Positions 16,485 through 25,904 of a stretch of 39,232 nt of DNA are shown one piece after another. Source of the stretch: an uncultured Bacteroidales bacterium (lineage in GTDB: Bacteria > Bacteroidota > Bacteroidia > Bacteroidales > Paludibacteraceae); contig CAIWCC010000256.1 in NCBI GenBank assembly GCA_903911085.1, forward strand, positions 1 to 39,232, written 5' to 3'. The translations under genes were made by a program, and so were the position numbers. Numbering within the stretch: position 1 is the stretch's first letter; the number at the start of each line of letters is the position of its first letter. The notes under the pieces are model-generated. The model searched no databases, was not told where the DNA came from, and was given only the letters and a program-made list of their open reading frames with translations.

Positions 16485-17243
16485 ATGAAAAAACTTTTCC
16501 TCCCATTTATTCTTTTTCTTTCAATTTCAATATTTGCTTAAAATGAAGTGCCAACGAATACTTCTGTTACAGCTACGTCAGGTACATTGACTGTTGCAGC
16601 ATCTGTTGCTTATACCAAACCTTATTATTATACAGTTTGGATAATGAATCCCAGTGGAACTTTTTTACGAACTTTGGCATTCTATGGTTTAGATTCTAAT
16701 TACTATAAAGATATGGTAAATTGGTCAGCAAATACTTCAAAAAATTTGGTAAATGCTACAACTGGTGCAACTCCAAGTACTAATAAAGCATTTTCAAATA
16801 CTTGGAATGCAAAAGACCAAGCAAATGGATCAATTGTTGCTGATGGAATTTATACAGTACGTATTGAAATGAGTTCAGAAGCTTATGCAACAAGTTCTAA
16901 ATATATTACAGCAACAATTACAAAAGGTGCCACGGCTCAAACAGTTACACCAACAGCTGTTAGTCCAATTTCAGCGATATCTATTAAATGGGAACCTGTA
17001 ACATCTGCCGTAAATAATGTTGAATTAGAAAAAATGTACAATGTTTATCCAAATCCAGCTATTTCCTCAATTTATGTCTCTGGTAATAATATTAAGGATG
17101 TGGAAATTTGCTCGTTGACAGGTAGAAGTATAATGACAAGCAAAGAACAAAATGTAAATATTAGCTCATTACCAAAAGGAATGTATTTGACTGTTATTCG
17201 CTCACAAGCTGGTACTATAGTTAAGAAAATTGAAAAAAAATAA
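16485..17243 (+). pseudogene. DUF2271-like T9SS cargo, stopped right after its signal peptide
   Basis: The ATG at 16485 begins a clean signal peptide, MKKLFLPFILFLSISIFA, and the next codon (16539-16541) is TAA. The same frame then runs open for about 230 codons. The mature part matches the DUF2271/FlgD-Ig-like pattern: YTVWIMNPSGTFLRTL, NATTGATP, TWNAKDQANGSIVADGIYTV. It ends in a type A T9SS sorting domain (VYPNPAISSIYVSG, LPKGMYLTVIR, KKIEKK). Bacteroidetes signal peptides very often continue with Gln, so a single CAA-to-TAA change explains the break. Promoter, terminator and the rest of the frame are intact, so the mutation is recent, a sequencing error, or read through. A GTG at 16548 could restart translation but would lack export. 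Family members are secreted proteins of unknown function. Confidence 0.82.
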
Positions 17244-17267
17244 TTGCATATATACCGCATTTTATAT

Positions 17268-17313
17268 AAATCCGCTTAATCAAAATTTTATGTTTTGATT
17301 AAGCGGATTTTTA
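17268..17313 (+). terminator. Terminator after the DUF2271 pseudogene
   Basis: An 18-bp perfect stem (17268-17285 with 17293-17310, core ATCCGCTTAATCAAAA) with a 7-nt loop, ending in a T-run. It is the longest perfect hairpin seen in the window. The A-rich left arm would also let it work on the other strand. Confidence 0.9.
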
Positions 17314-17429
17314 TTACTCAACATTCTGATAATCTAATTTGTTATAAATGTAGTTTATTTGAATCATTATCAAATATTTTATAGTTTCAATGCATTTATA
17401 TTAACATCATTATTATTGTTATCATACAC

Positions 17430-17459
17430 TTGTTGTTTGAATAATTATTTGTAATTTTG
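17430..17459 (+). promoter_or_regulatory. Promoter of the T9SS protein gene at 17490
   Basis: TTG (17430-17432), 19 bp, then TAATTTTG (17452-17459), ending 30 bp before the start codon. It probably drives the run of four genes that follows. Confidence 0.65.
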
Positions 17460-17489
17460 AAAACTATTTTCCCAAAAAAAAGACTTTAA

Positions 17490-18845
17490 ATGAAGAATAA
17501 ATTATTAGCCCTATTTTTTGTATTTCTTTTCGTAAATTGTTTTAATAGCAAAGTTGTTGCAATTGCTAATAATCAGCCAATTACAGAACTAACAGTATAT
17601 GATAATGATTCTACATTCCGTTATTTATACTTGTACGACAACAACGGAATAAAGGTTTTAGAAACAAAATATTATGCACAAAATAAGCTTTGGATTCGAC
17701 AATCGCAAACAGAATGGTTGTACCAAGGCGATAAATGTGTGACTCAATTAGAAAGAATTTGGAATAATTATAATTGGATAATGTCTTATTCAATAAATTA
17801 TGATTTTGAAAATGACTTATTGAAAGATGAAACTCATTATAAATATGTTAATGGTGCTTCAAATCCAGTTCTCAAAATTAGTTATATTTACGATAAAAAA
17901 ATACTTTATACTAAAACTGAATACAATTGGCAAGAAAATGCGTGGTTGGTATCACAAATTATTGATTATAAAGTGCTTCCAAATTTAAAAGCTGACACTA
18001 TAACCACTCGAATATTTCAGTCGGGAAATGTAATTAAAACTATTCGATTTGATTTCGATTATTACGCCGATGGCAATTTAGCTTCGCAAATGGTTTTGAC
18101 AAAAGAAGGAAATGACTGGATTAAAAACGATTTGATAAATTGGTATTATCAACCTGGTTCTAATAATGTAATTTCTCAAAGAAGTAAAACTTGGTCAACA
18201 AAACTTTCGATTTGGGAAAATACTCAAAACATATTATATGAATACAATTCAAATAATCAACTAATAACAGAAACGTATCAGTACTGGAAATCAATGTTTT
18301 GGCAAAATGCGACACGGTATAATTATGAAATTGATTCAGATTCAAAATTGGTTAAAAAGGCAGTCTCATTTCAAATATATAATGAGTGGCGAAATATAAT
18401 TTCAATAAATTATTCTGATTTTGTTGGCGATAAAGCTAATGTTATGGAATCACAATATGAGTTTTGGGGTGGAAACAAAGGCGAATTAACGTCTTCATAT
18501 ATTCCATTTATGTTCAATAATGAAATGGCAATTCAGAAAGGCAAAAGTATAAAAATCAGTTATTTACCTCAAAATGATTCTACCGATTCAAAAACAGACA
18601 TTTCAAATCGCTCAAATGTTGTAACGGTATATCCCAATCCTTCTAATGGTATTTATTACATTAATACTCAGCAATATGCAATTCAATCATGGACAGTCTC
18701 GGATTTGAATGGAAAAGTACTTAAAAAACATATTCAAACTTATTATTCTGGAGTAATAGATATAAGTGATTTATCAAGAGGTGTTTATATTCTCAAAGTA
18801 ATGAATAACAATGGTCAAATCACTCAAAAATTAATGAAAGAATAA
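17490..18845 (+). CDS. T9SS-sorted secreted protein with YD/W-type repeats
   Basis: A 451-residue protein with a Sec signal peptide (about 1-24, ending KVVA). The middle is a chain of imperfect repeats with the pattern Trp-x-x-x-x-x-Tyr-x-Tyr-(Asp/Asn)-x-(Asn/Asp)-x-(Leu/Gln), for example WENTQNILYEYNSNNQL and WQNATRYNYEIDSDSKL, resembling YD-type beta repeats. From about 380 it has a type A T9SS sorting domain (VYPNPSNGIYYIN, WTVSDLNGKVLKK, DLSRGVYILKV, ending KLMKE). It is therefore exposed on or released from the cell surface. No catalytic motif is seen and the function is unknown. It lies 21 bp ahead of the oligopeptidase gene, probably in one transcript. Confidence 0.82.
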   Translation: MKNKLLALFFVFLFVNCFNSKVVAIANNQPITELTVYDNDSTFRYLYLYDNNGIKVLETKYYAQNKLWIRQSQTEWLYQGDKCVTQLERIWNNYNWIMSYSINYDFENDLLKDETHYKYVNGASNPVLKISYIYDKKILYTKTEYNWQENAWLVSQIIDYKVLPNLKADTITTRIFQSGNVIKTIRFDFDYYADGNLASQMVLTKEGNDWIKNDLINWYYQPGSNNVISQRSKTWSTKLSIWENTQNILYEYNSNNQLITETYQYWKSMFWQNATRYNYEIDSDSKLVKKAVSFQIYNEWRNIISINYSDFVGDKANVMESQYEFWGGNKGELTSSYIPFMFNNEMAIQKGKSIKISYLPQNDSTDSKTDISNRSNVVTVYPNPSNGIYYINTQQYAIQSWTVSDLNGKVLKKHIQTYYSGVIDISDLSRGVYILKVMNNNGQITQKLMKE

Positions 18846-18866
18846 CTAGATAAAAAATAATACATT

Positions 18867-20957
18867 ATGTCACAAAACAAAATTACAGTGCTTATGACTG
18901 CATTATCGCTAGCCTCAACGGCTCTAGCTTCCAATCCCTTACTTGAAAATTATAATACTCCACATCAAACAATACCATTCAATGTAATAAAAATTGAACA
19001 TTATTTTCCAGCTTTTGAGGAGGCTATGAAGCAACACAATACTGAAGTGGAATTGATTGTCAATAATTCGGCAGCTCCAACATTTGAGAATACAATCGTG
19101 GCATTGGAACATTCTGGTGCATTATTGAGTAAGGTAAGCTCTCCATTTTACAACTTGTTAAGTGCCGAAACCAATGATAAAATGCAAGAGATTGCAGAAA
19201 AAATTTCGCCTTTAATGAGTGAACATTCGAATGCTATCCGACTGAATGAGAAGCTGTTTGCGAGAATTAAAGCCGTTTATAATAAAAAGGATGAATTAAA
19301 ACTATCGCCAGAACAAAAAATGCTATTGAAAGAGACCTATGATGGTTTTGCAAACAATGGTGCCAACTTATCTGACTCAGAAAAAGCTACATATCGTGAA
19401 TTATCGAAAGAATTAAGCATATTAACACTTCAGTATGGACAAAATGTATTGAAAGAAACAAATAAATATAGTTTGTTGATAACAAACAAAGCATTGTTGG
19501 CTGGTTTGCCCGCCGATTTTATGGAAATGCTTGCAAGTAATGCCAAAAAAAGTAAAAAAGAAGGTTGGTTGCTGAATTTGAAAACTACCACAGTAGTTCC
19601 ATTCTTGAAATATGCCGAAAATAGAGATTTGCGACGTGAGCTTTATATGGCTAATTCTACAAAATGTATGTTGGGTGGTGAGTTTGATAATCGGGAGAAT
19701 ATTAAAAAAATAGTCAATTTGCGTTTAAAAATTGCCAATTTGTTAGGACATAAATCTTATGCTGATTATGAATTGGTAGACCGAATGGCACAAAACAAAA
19801 AAAACGTATATGATTTACTAGATAAATTGCTGATAGCTTATAAACCAGTAGCCGAAAAAGAAGCATCAGAAATACAAGCATATGCCGATAAGAATGGTGC
19901 ATATTTTAAAATTCAACCTTGGGACTGGTCTTTTTATTCCGAAAAATTGAAAGATGAGAAATATGCAATTAATGATGAGTTGACTAAGCCATATTTTGAA
20001 TTAGAAAATGTAAAAAAAGGTGTTTTTGGTTTAGCAACACGTTTATATGGCATTAATTTTACAAAAAACACTAAAATACCTGTTTATAATAAAGAAGTTG
20101 ATGCTTATGATGTTACAGATGAGAATGGGAAATTTTTGGCAGTGTTATATACCGATTTTCATCCACGTGACGGAAAGCGGGCAGGAGCATGGATGAATGA
20201 TTTCAAACCACAAATGATGGATAGAAAAATTGATAGCCGTCCACATATCGTTATAGTAATGAACTTTACTCGCCCAACAGCTTCTAAGCCTGCATTGCTT
20301 ACTTTTGATGAAGTTACAACATTTTTACATGAATTTGGACATTCACTTCACGGCATGTTAACAAAATGTACATATGAATCACTCTCAGGAACTAATGTAT
20401 ATCGCGATTTTGTGGAACTTCCTTCACAAATAATGGAAAATTGGGCAACTGAAAAAGAATTTCTTGATGGATTTGCTGTTCATTATCAAACAGGTGAAAA
20501 GATACCAGCAGATTTAATACAAAAAATTAAAGCTTCTGAAAACTTCAATGCAGCAAATTTCTGTCTGCGTCAACTTAGTTTTGGATATCTGGATATGGCT
20601 TGGCATACTATCGAAAAGCCATTTCATAGCGATATAATATATTACGAAAAACAAGCTATGGCGTCTACTCAAATTTTGCCAACACTCTCAAATACAGGCA
20701 TGAGCCCTACATTTAGTCATATTTTTTCTGGTGGTTATTCTGCAGGATATTATAGTTATAAATGGGCCGAAGTATTGGATGCAGATGCTTTTTCTGTTTT
20801 CACTAAAAATGGTATATTTGACAAAAAAACAGCTGCATCATTCCGTAAGAATATTCTTGAAAAAGGTGGAACAGAACATCCAATGACATTATATAAAAAA
20901 TTTAGAGGTCAAGAGCCAAACATTGATGCGCTTTTAAAACGCAATGGAATTAATTAA
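18867..20957 (+). CDS. dcp: M3-family oligopeptidase / dipeptidyl carboxypeptidase (Dcp-like)
   Basis: A 696-residue zinc metallopeptidase of family M3. The catalytic motif HEFGH is at 488-492 within FDEVTTFLHEFGHSLHGML. The end carries HIFSGGYSAGYYSYKWAEVLDADAF, with the substrate-binding Gly/Tyr loop of M3 enzymes. The N-terminal 22 residues (LMTALSLASTALA) look like a signal peptide, so a periplasmic location is likely. It cleaves short peptides, probably releasing C-terminal dipeptides if it is a true Dcp; oligopeptidase A-like specificity is the alternative. It lies 21 bp after the T9SS gene. An OPT transporter follows two genes later, which fits peptide scavenging. Confidence 0.9.
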   Translation: MSQNKITVLMTALSLASTALASNPLLENYNTPHQTIPFNVIKIEHYFPAFEEAMKQHNTEVELIVNNSAAPTFENTIVALEHSGALLSKVSSPFYNLLSAETNDKMQEIAEKISPLMSEHSNAIRLNEKLFARIKAVYNKKDELKLSPEQKMLLKETYDGFANNGANLSDSEKATYRELSKELSILTLQYGQNVLKETNKYSLLITNKALLAGLPADFMEMLASNAKKSKKEGWLLNLKTTTVVPFLKYAENRDLRRELYMANSTKCMLGGEFDNRENIKKIVNLRLKIANLLGHKSYADYELVDRMAQNKKNVYDLLDKLLIAYKPVAEKEASEIQAYADKNGAYFKIQPWDWSFYSEKLKDEKYAINDELTKPYFELENVKKGVFGLATRLYGINFTKNTKIPVYNKEVDAYDVTDENGKFLAVLYTDFHPRDGKRAGAWMNDFKPQMMDRKIDSRPHIVIVMNFTRPTASKPALLTFDEVTTFLHEFGHSLHGMLTKCTYESLSGTNVYRDFVELPSQIMENWATEKEFLDGFAVHYQTGEKIPADLIQKIKASENFNAANFCLRQLSFGYLDMAWHTIEKPFHSDIIYYEKQAMASTQILPTLSNTGMSPTFSHIFSGGYSAGYYSYKWAEVLDADAFSVFTKNGIFDKKTAASFRKNILEKGGTEHPMTLYKKFRGQEPNIDALLKRNGIN

Positions 20958-21010
20958 ATTTTTCCAATTTATTACCACTTTTACTTTCACACAATTCAAT
21001 AAAACTATTT

Positions 21011-23005
21011 ATGAAAAAACAATCATTATTTATATTATTGATTTCAGTATTGTGTTCATGCAATACAACCCCAAAATATGCAACATTTGAAGATTATCCT
21101 GTATATGAGGGGAGCGATTTGGAATTGACTTATTCACCTCAATCTTCAAAATTTCGTGTTTGGGCTCCAACAGCAGATGAAGTTAAAATATTGCTTTATG
21201 ACAATGGAAATGAGGGCGGTGCTTATGAAACAAAAAGCATGAAACGCGGTGAAAATGGAACTTGGAAGCTTGAAATTGATGATAATTTAAAAGGCAAATT
21301 TTATACTTTTCAAATTAGAATTGGCGAAAAATGGCTTGACGAAACACCAGGAATGTGGGTTAAAGCAACTGGAGTTAATGGAAAGCGTGCAGCAATAATC
21401 GATTTTGCTGATACAAATCCCGAAGGTTGGGAAAATGATGTGCGACCAGCACTCAAAAATTTTACAGATATTATGCTATACGAAGTGCATGTGCGCGACT
21501 TTTCTGTTTCGCCTAATTCGGGCATGAAAAATAAAGGCAAGTTCTTAGCTTTTACTGAACATGGCACAAAAAATTCTACTGGGCAAACTACAGGCATTGA
21601 TCACTTAATAGAACTAGGAATAACTCACATTCATTTGCTTCCATCTTTTGATTTTGCTTCAGTTGACGAGACAAAGTTAAAAGAAAATAAGTATAATTGG
21701 GGGTACGATCCAGTTAATTATAATGTTCCAGAAGGTAGTTACTCGACTGATCCGTACAATCCGGTTACAAGAATTAAAGAATTTAAACAGATGGTTCAAT
21801 CTTTACATCAATCGGGAATAAGAGTAATAATGGATGTGGTTTACAATCATACTGCGGCGGGTTCAAATTCACATTTGAATTTATTAGCTCCAAATTATTT
21901 TTATAGAATGAATGCTGATAGTACTTGGTCAAATGCTTCAGGATGTGGTAACGAAACTGCTTCAGAACGTGGAATGATGCGTAAATTTATGGTGGAGTCA
22001 GTTGTATATTGGGCTACAGAATACCATGTCGATGGTTTTCGCTTTGACTTGATGGGAATTCATGACATTGAAACTATGAATGCTATAAGAGCAGCTTTGG
22101 ATAAAATCGATACAAGTATTTTTGTTTATGGCGAAGGTTGGACTGCTTCAAGTTCTCCATTGGCCGAAGAAAGGCGAGCTGTCAAAAAAAATGCGAAGCA
22201 ATTGGATAATATTGCAGTATTTAGCGATGATATACGCGATGCACTTAAAGGAAGTTGGATGCATTCCGAAATTCCTGGTTTCGTTTCGGGAATTGATAGT
22301 TTAGAAGAAAGTGTAAAATTCGGCGTTATAGGTGCCACGCAACATGACCAAGTCGATTATACAAAACTAATATATTCAAAAGCACCTTACGTGAATAATC
22401 CTTCACAAATAATTAACTATGTTTCGTGTCATGACGACATGTGTTTGGTAGACAAATTGAATCAAGCAAAACCAATTGATGCTACCGATGATGAATTGGT
22501 AAGGTTTAATAAATTAGCTCAAACAGTGGTGTTTACTTCACAAGGTGTACCATTTATTTATGCAGGTGAAGAAATGTACCGAAATAAAAAAGGTATTCAT
22601 AATACTTATCAATCACCTGACTCTGTAAACCGTATTGACTGGGATTTTAAAACCACAAATAGTGAACTTTATGATTATTATAAAGGACTCATAGCACTGC
22701 GCAAAGGTCACGCAGCTTTCAGAATTCCAACTCAGGACATGTTGCAAAAACATTTAAAATTCCTCAACTTCTTGGTACCAAATGTTGTTGGTTTTACACT
22801 TTCAGACCATGTTAATGGCGAAATTTGGAAAGATATTTTAGTGCTTTATAATGGAAATAGAAAAGAAGCAAAAGTTAGTATTCCTGTCGGAAATTGGAAC
22901 TTAATATGTGATGATGGAATTGTGAATTTGGGAGGTATAGTAACTATTAAAGATACTACATTCACCATTGCACCTTCGTCTGCAAGTATTATGTATGTAA
23001 AATAA
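21011..23005 (+). CDS. pulA: Type I pullulanase-like lipoprotein (GH13)
   Basis: A 664-residue alpha-glucan debranching enzyme. The signal peptide ends in a lipobox, LCSC, with lipidation predicted at Cys17. The following NTTPK does not look like a Bacteroidetes surface-export tag, so it may face the periplasm. A CBM48-like N-terminal domain (about 38-115, FRVWAPTADEVKI) precedes the GH13 barrel. YNWGYDP (228-234) is the type I pullulanase motif. Region I is DVVYNH (275-280), region II GFRFDLMGI with nucleophile Asp346, region III YGEGWT with acid/base Glu375, and region IV VSCHDD with Asp475. It hydrolyses alpha-1,6 branches in pullulan, glycogen or starch fragments. It ends 8 bp before the OPT gene, so the two are cotranscribed. 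Confidence 0.93.
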   Translation: MKKQSLFILLISVLCSCNTTPKYATFEDYPVYEGSDLELTYSPQSSKFRVWAPTADEVKILLYDNGNEGGAYETKSMKRGENGTWKLEIDDNLKGKFYTFQIRIGEKWLDETPGMWVKATGVNGKRAAIIDFADTNPEGWENDVRPALKNFTDIMLYEVHVRDFSVSPNSGMKNKGKFLAFTEHGTKNSTGQTTGIDHLIELGITHIHLLPSFDFASVDETKLKENKYNWGYDPVNYNVPEGSYSTDPYNPVTRIKEFKQMVQSLHQSGIRVIMDVVYNHTAAGSNSHLNLLAPNYFYRMNADSTWSNASGCGNETASERGMMRKFMVESVVYWATEYHVDGFRFDLMGIHDIETMNAIRAALDKIDTSIFVYGEGWTASSSPLAEERRAVKKNAKQLDNIAVFSDDIRDALKGSWMHSEIPGFVSGIDSLEESVKFGVIGATQHDQVDYTKLIYSKAPYVNNPSQIINYVSCHDDMCLVDKLNQAKPIDATDDELVRFNKLAQTVVFTSQGVPFIYAGEEMYRNKKGIHNTYQSPDSVNRIDWDFKTTNSELYDYYKGLIALRKGHAAFRIPTQDMLQKHLKFLNFLVPNVVGFTLSDHVNGEIWKDILVLYNGNRKEAKVSIPVGNWNLICDDGIVNLGGIVTIKDTTFTIAPSSASIMYVK

Positions 23006-23013
23006 TAATCATA

Positions 23014-25005
23014 ATGGAAGAAGAAAAAATTACTGGTTTACCCGAAAATGCTTCGCGCGAACTGCGTGAAGGAGAAGAGTATAAACCATTATTGTCAGCA
23101 AGCAAGATTTATCCAGAAGTAAATTTTCGTTCTGTAATGATTGGATTATTGATGGCGGTTTTATTTTCGGCAGCTGCTGCATATTTAGGGCTAAAAGTAG
23201 GACAAGTTTTTGAAGCTGCTATACCAATTGCTATAATCGCCGTTGGACTTTCAAGTGCAGGTAAACGAAAAAACGCTTTGGGTGAAAACGTTATTATTCA
23301 GTCTATTGGCGCTAGTTCGGGAGTAGTGGTGGCTGGTGCTATTTTTACATTACCGGCTTTGTATATTTTACAAGCTAAATACCCCGAAATTACAGTTAGT
23401 TTTTTACAAGTATTTCTAAGTTCGTTACTTGGTGGTATTTTGGGGATTCTGTTCTTAATTCCCTTTCGAAAATATTTTGTTTCGGATATGCATGGCAAAT
23501 ATCCATTTCCAGAAGCAACTGCCACCACACAAGTTTTGGTATCAGGCGAAAAAGGAGGCGACCAAGCCAAACCGCTTATTATGGCAGGTTTAATTGGTGG
23601 ATTATACGATTTTATTATTGCAACTTTTGGTACTTGGGCAGAAACATTTTCGTCACGTGTCTTACCTTATGGTGAAGCAATAGCAGAAAAATTTAAATTG
23701 GTTTTCAAAATTAATGTAGGCGCAGCAGTTTTAGGTTTGGGATACATTGTTGGGCTAAAATATGCGGCAATTATTTGCGCAGGTTCGGCTTTAATTTGGT
23801 TTGTTATTGTTCCAATTCTACCTGTATTGAGCCCAGACATATTAGGAATACTCAATCCAAGTTTTTCTGGAATTCTTTCGGATATGTCACCCGAATTAAT
23901 ATTCAAAACTTTTGCTCGACATATTGGGATTGGTGGAATTGCCATGGCAGGTATAATTGGGATAGTAAAATCACGACATATTATCAAGAGTGCCATTGGT
24001 TTAGCATCCAAAGAATTTAAAGGAAATGGCTCTGAAGTAAGCACTCAAATTAAACGAACTCAGCGTGATATATCAATGAAAATTATTGTTATTGGTGTTG
24101 TTTTAGCATTAGTAACAACATTTATTTTCTTTTATTTCGGAGTGGTTCACAATTTACTCTATGCTGTTGTTGGAATAATTGTAGTTACTGTTATTGCTTT
24201 TCTATTCACAACAGTTGCGGCCAACGCCATAGCCATAGTAGGTACAAATCCGGTTTCGGGAATGACTCTTATGACTTTAATTTTAGCGTCAGTTGTGATG
24301 GTGGCAGTCGGTTTAAAGGGCACTGAAGGTATGGTGGCAGCATTAATAATTGGTGGAGTAGTATGTACTGCATTATCAATGGCAGGTGGTTTTATTACAG
24401 ACTTAAAAATTGGATATTGGATTGGAACAACGCCAGCTAAACAAGAAACATGGAAATTTCTTGGCACACTTGTTTCGGCAGCAACAGTAGGTGGAGTTAT
24501 TATGATTCTGAACAAAACATACGGATTTACTGGCGATGGAGCATTGGTAGCACCTCAGGCAAACGCAATGGCAGCAGTTATTGAGCCTTTGATGTCGGGT
24601 GCAGGCGCACCTTGGTATTTGTATGCAATTGGCGCTCTAATTTCATTAATTCTCACTTATTTTAAAGTTCCAGCTTTAGCTTTTGCACTTGGAATGTTTA
24701 TTCCGTTAGAACTCAATACACCGTTAATTGTTGGTGGAGCCATAAGTTGGTATGTATCAACTCGCAGTAATAATAAGGCACTGAATACTGCACGTAATGA
24801 AAAAGGAACATTATTAGCTTCTGGATTTATTGCAGGAGGTGCATTAATGGGTGTAGTAAGCGCTTCATTACGTTTTGGTGGTGTCGATTTAATGAGCACT
24901 AAATGGATGGAAAGTGCTGGAGCAGAATGGTTAGCATTAGTTATGTATGGTGCAATAATTGGTTATTTTATATGGGATACCTTGAGAGAAAAACTTGAAA
25001 AATAG
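23014..25005 (+). CDS. OPT-family oligopeptide transporter
   Basis: A 663-residue protein with about 15 hydrophobic helices and a short charged N-terminus (RELREGEEYKPLL). The segments PEVNFRSVMIGLLMAVLF, AYLGLKVGQVFEAAIP, GKYPFPEATATTQVLVSG and NPVSGMTLMTLI are typical of bacterial OPT (YSL-like) transporters. Predicted cargo is small peptides or metal chelates, imported with protons. It is 8 bp downstream of pulA and in the same run as the M3 peptidase. Peptide uptake after extracytoplasmic cleavage is the likely logic, although the pullulanase between them is unexpected. A strong terminator follows 25 bp after the stop. Confidence 0.92.
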   Translation: MEEEKITGLPENASRELREGEEYKPLLSASKIYPEVNFRSVMIGLLMAVLFSAAAAYLGLKVGQVFEAAIPIAIIAVGLSSAGKRKNALGENVIIQSIGASSGVVVAGAIFTLPALYILQAKYPEITVSFLQVFLSSLLGGILGILFLIPFRKYFVSDMHGKYPFPEATATTQVLVSGEKGGDQAKPLIMAGLIGGLYDFIIATFGTWAETFSSRVLPYGEAIAEKFKLVFKINVGAAVLGLGYIVGLKYAAIICAGSALIWFVIVPILPVLSPDILGILNPSFSGILSDMSPELIFKTFARHIGIGGIAMAGIIGIVKSRHIIKSAIGLASKEFKGNGSEVSTQIKRTQRDISMKIIVIGVVLALVTTFIFFYFGVVHNLLYAVVGIIVVTVIAFLFTTVAANAIAIVGTNPVSGMTLMTLILASVVMVAVGLKGTEGMVAALIIGGVVCTALSMAGGFITDLKIGYWIGTTPAKQETWKFLGTLVSAATVGGVIMILNKTYGFTGDGALVAPQANAMAAVIEPLMSGAGAPWYLYAIGALISLILTYFKVPALAFALGMFIPLELNTPLIVGGAISWYVSTRSNNKALNTARNEKGTLLASGFIAGGALMGVVSASLRFGGVDLMSTKWMESAGAEWLALVMYGAIIGYFIWDTLREKLEK

Positions 25006-25030
25006 GAAATTGAAAAATAAATAATAATTC

Positions 25031-25062
25031 AAAATGCTCGATGTAATATTCGAGCATTTTTT
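25031..25062 (+). terminator. Terminator after the OPT transporter
   Basis: An 11-bp perfect stem (25031-25041 with 25050-25060, AAAATGCTCGA/TCGAGCATTTT), 8-nt loop, ending in six T. It closes the 17.5-25.0 kb operon. Confidence 0.88.
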
Positions 25063-25108
25063 ATTGGTAAAAACTGAAATTCATTTCATTTACTTGGATT
25101 TCAGGTAC

Positions 25109-25143
25109 AAAAACGGTCGAAAAGCAATATCTTTTCGACCGTT
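25109..25143 (-). terminator. Terminator of the cyclophilin gene
   Basis: A 13-bp perfect stem (25112-25124 with 25131-25143, AACGGTCGAAAAG/CTTTTCGACCGTT), 6-nt loop. On the minus strand it ends in five T, 22 bp beyond the stop codon. Confidence 0.88.
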
Positions 25144-25165
25144 AATATTATTCTACTTTTTGAAA

Positions 25166-25600
25166 TTATTCAGCAACTTCAATTTTAAGAATTTTATCAC
25201 CTTGACGTATTGAATCAATTACATCTAATCCTTCAACAACTTTACCAAAACATGTATGTTGACGGTCTAAGTGTGAGGTGTTTTTACGAGAATGACAAAT
25301 AAAGAACTGAGAACCACCAGTATTGCGTCCTGCGTGTGCCATCGATAATACTCCTCTGTCATGAAATTGATTACCACCTGTTAACTCACATGGGATATTG
25401 TAGCCCGGTCCACCAGCACCAGTTCCATTTGGACATCCTCCTTGAATTACAAAATCTGGAATTACACGATGGAAATTCAATCCATTATAAAAGCCACTTT
25501 TGGCTAATTTAATAAAGTTTGCTACTGTTTGTGGTGCATCTTGTTCAAAAAACTCAACTTGCATCTCACCTTTCTCTGTAATGATTTTTGCTGTTTGCAT
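25166..25600 (-). CDS. Cyclophilin-type peptidyl-prolyl isomerase
   Basis: A 144-residue single-domain cyclophilin that speeds proline cis/trans isomerisation during folding. The active-site core is [13 protein letters not shown] (43-55), followed by [28 protein letters not shown] and the [13 protein letters not shown] segment. There is no signal peptide, so it is cytoplasmic and comparable to PpiB. The loop [11 protein letters not shown] has Arg-Gln where HLDGKHTVFG is usual. It is a single-gene unit with its own terminator; upstream lies a 384-bp repeat-rich gap. Confidence 0.93.
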   Translation of the reverse strand: MQTAKIITEKGEMQVEFFEQDAPQTVANFIKLAKSGFYNGLNFHRVIPDFVIQGGCPNGTGAGGPGYNIPCELTGGNQFHDRGVLSMAHAGRNTGGSQFFICHSRKNTSHLDRQHTCFGKVVEGLDVIDSIRQGDKILKIEVAE

Positions 25601-25702
25601 TTTTATTTTTATTTAGTTTGTTTTTTATTTGTCTTCAAGGTTTGAAATTTAGTATTTATAAGTAATGGACAAAATTTAATGCCGTATAAATAAAAAAGAA
25701 TA

Positions 25703-25878
25703 GAACGTGGATTTGACGGATTAAGCGGATAAATACGGATAATATTTTAAACGGATTGAAAACTGATTAAAGTCATGTAAACATGACTGATAATACCTAA
25801 ACTATTGAAATTCATTCTGATTTATCGGAATTAAAATCCGTTTTTTTTATCCGATCAATCAGCGTTTATCCGCGTTCC
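25703..25878. repeat. Imperfect palindromic dispersed-type repeat (GCGGATAAA family)
   Basis: The left arm near 25703-25733 has the words GAACGTGGAT, GACGGATTAAG and CGGATAAA. The right arm near 25846-25878 reads, on the opposite strand, GAACGCGGATAAACG, CTGATTGAT and CGGATAAA. An inner pair is AAACGGATT (about 25750) and AATCCGTTTT (about 25835). It has no coding potential. From memory, words of the type CGGATTAAGCGGATTT recur between genes in many Bacteroidetes genomes. Confidence 0.7.
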
Positions 25879-25880
25879 AT

Positions 25881-25904
25881 CTTTTTCTTTTTCTTTTTCT
25901 TTTT
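25881..25904. repeat. CTTTTT microsatellite, four copies
   Basis: Four tandem copies of the hexamer CTTTTT sit directly after the palindromic element. They lie about 80 bp downstream of the end of the FNR-like gene and 280 bp upstream of the cyclophilin start, so length changes would not shift a reading frame. Confidence 0.8.

Noticed and set aside
16548-17243. DUF2271 protein starting at the GTG at 16548 as an intact gene
   Set aside because: A T9SS sorting domain needs prior Sec export, and the in-frame signal peptide sits directly upstream beyond a single TAA. A disrupted gene explains this better.
24159-24515. Minus-strand frame of 118 codons inside the OPT transporter gene
   Set aside because: It is the mirror of hydrophobic helices on the plus strand and has no independent signals.
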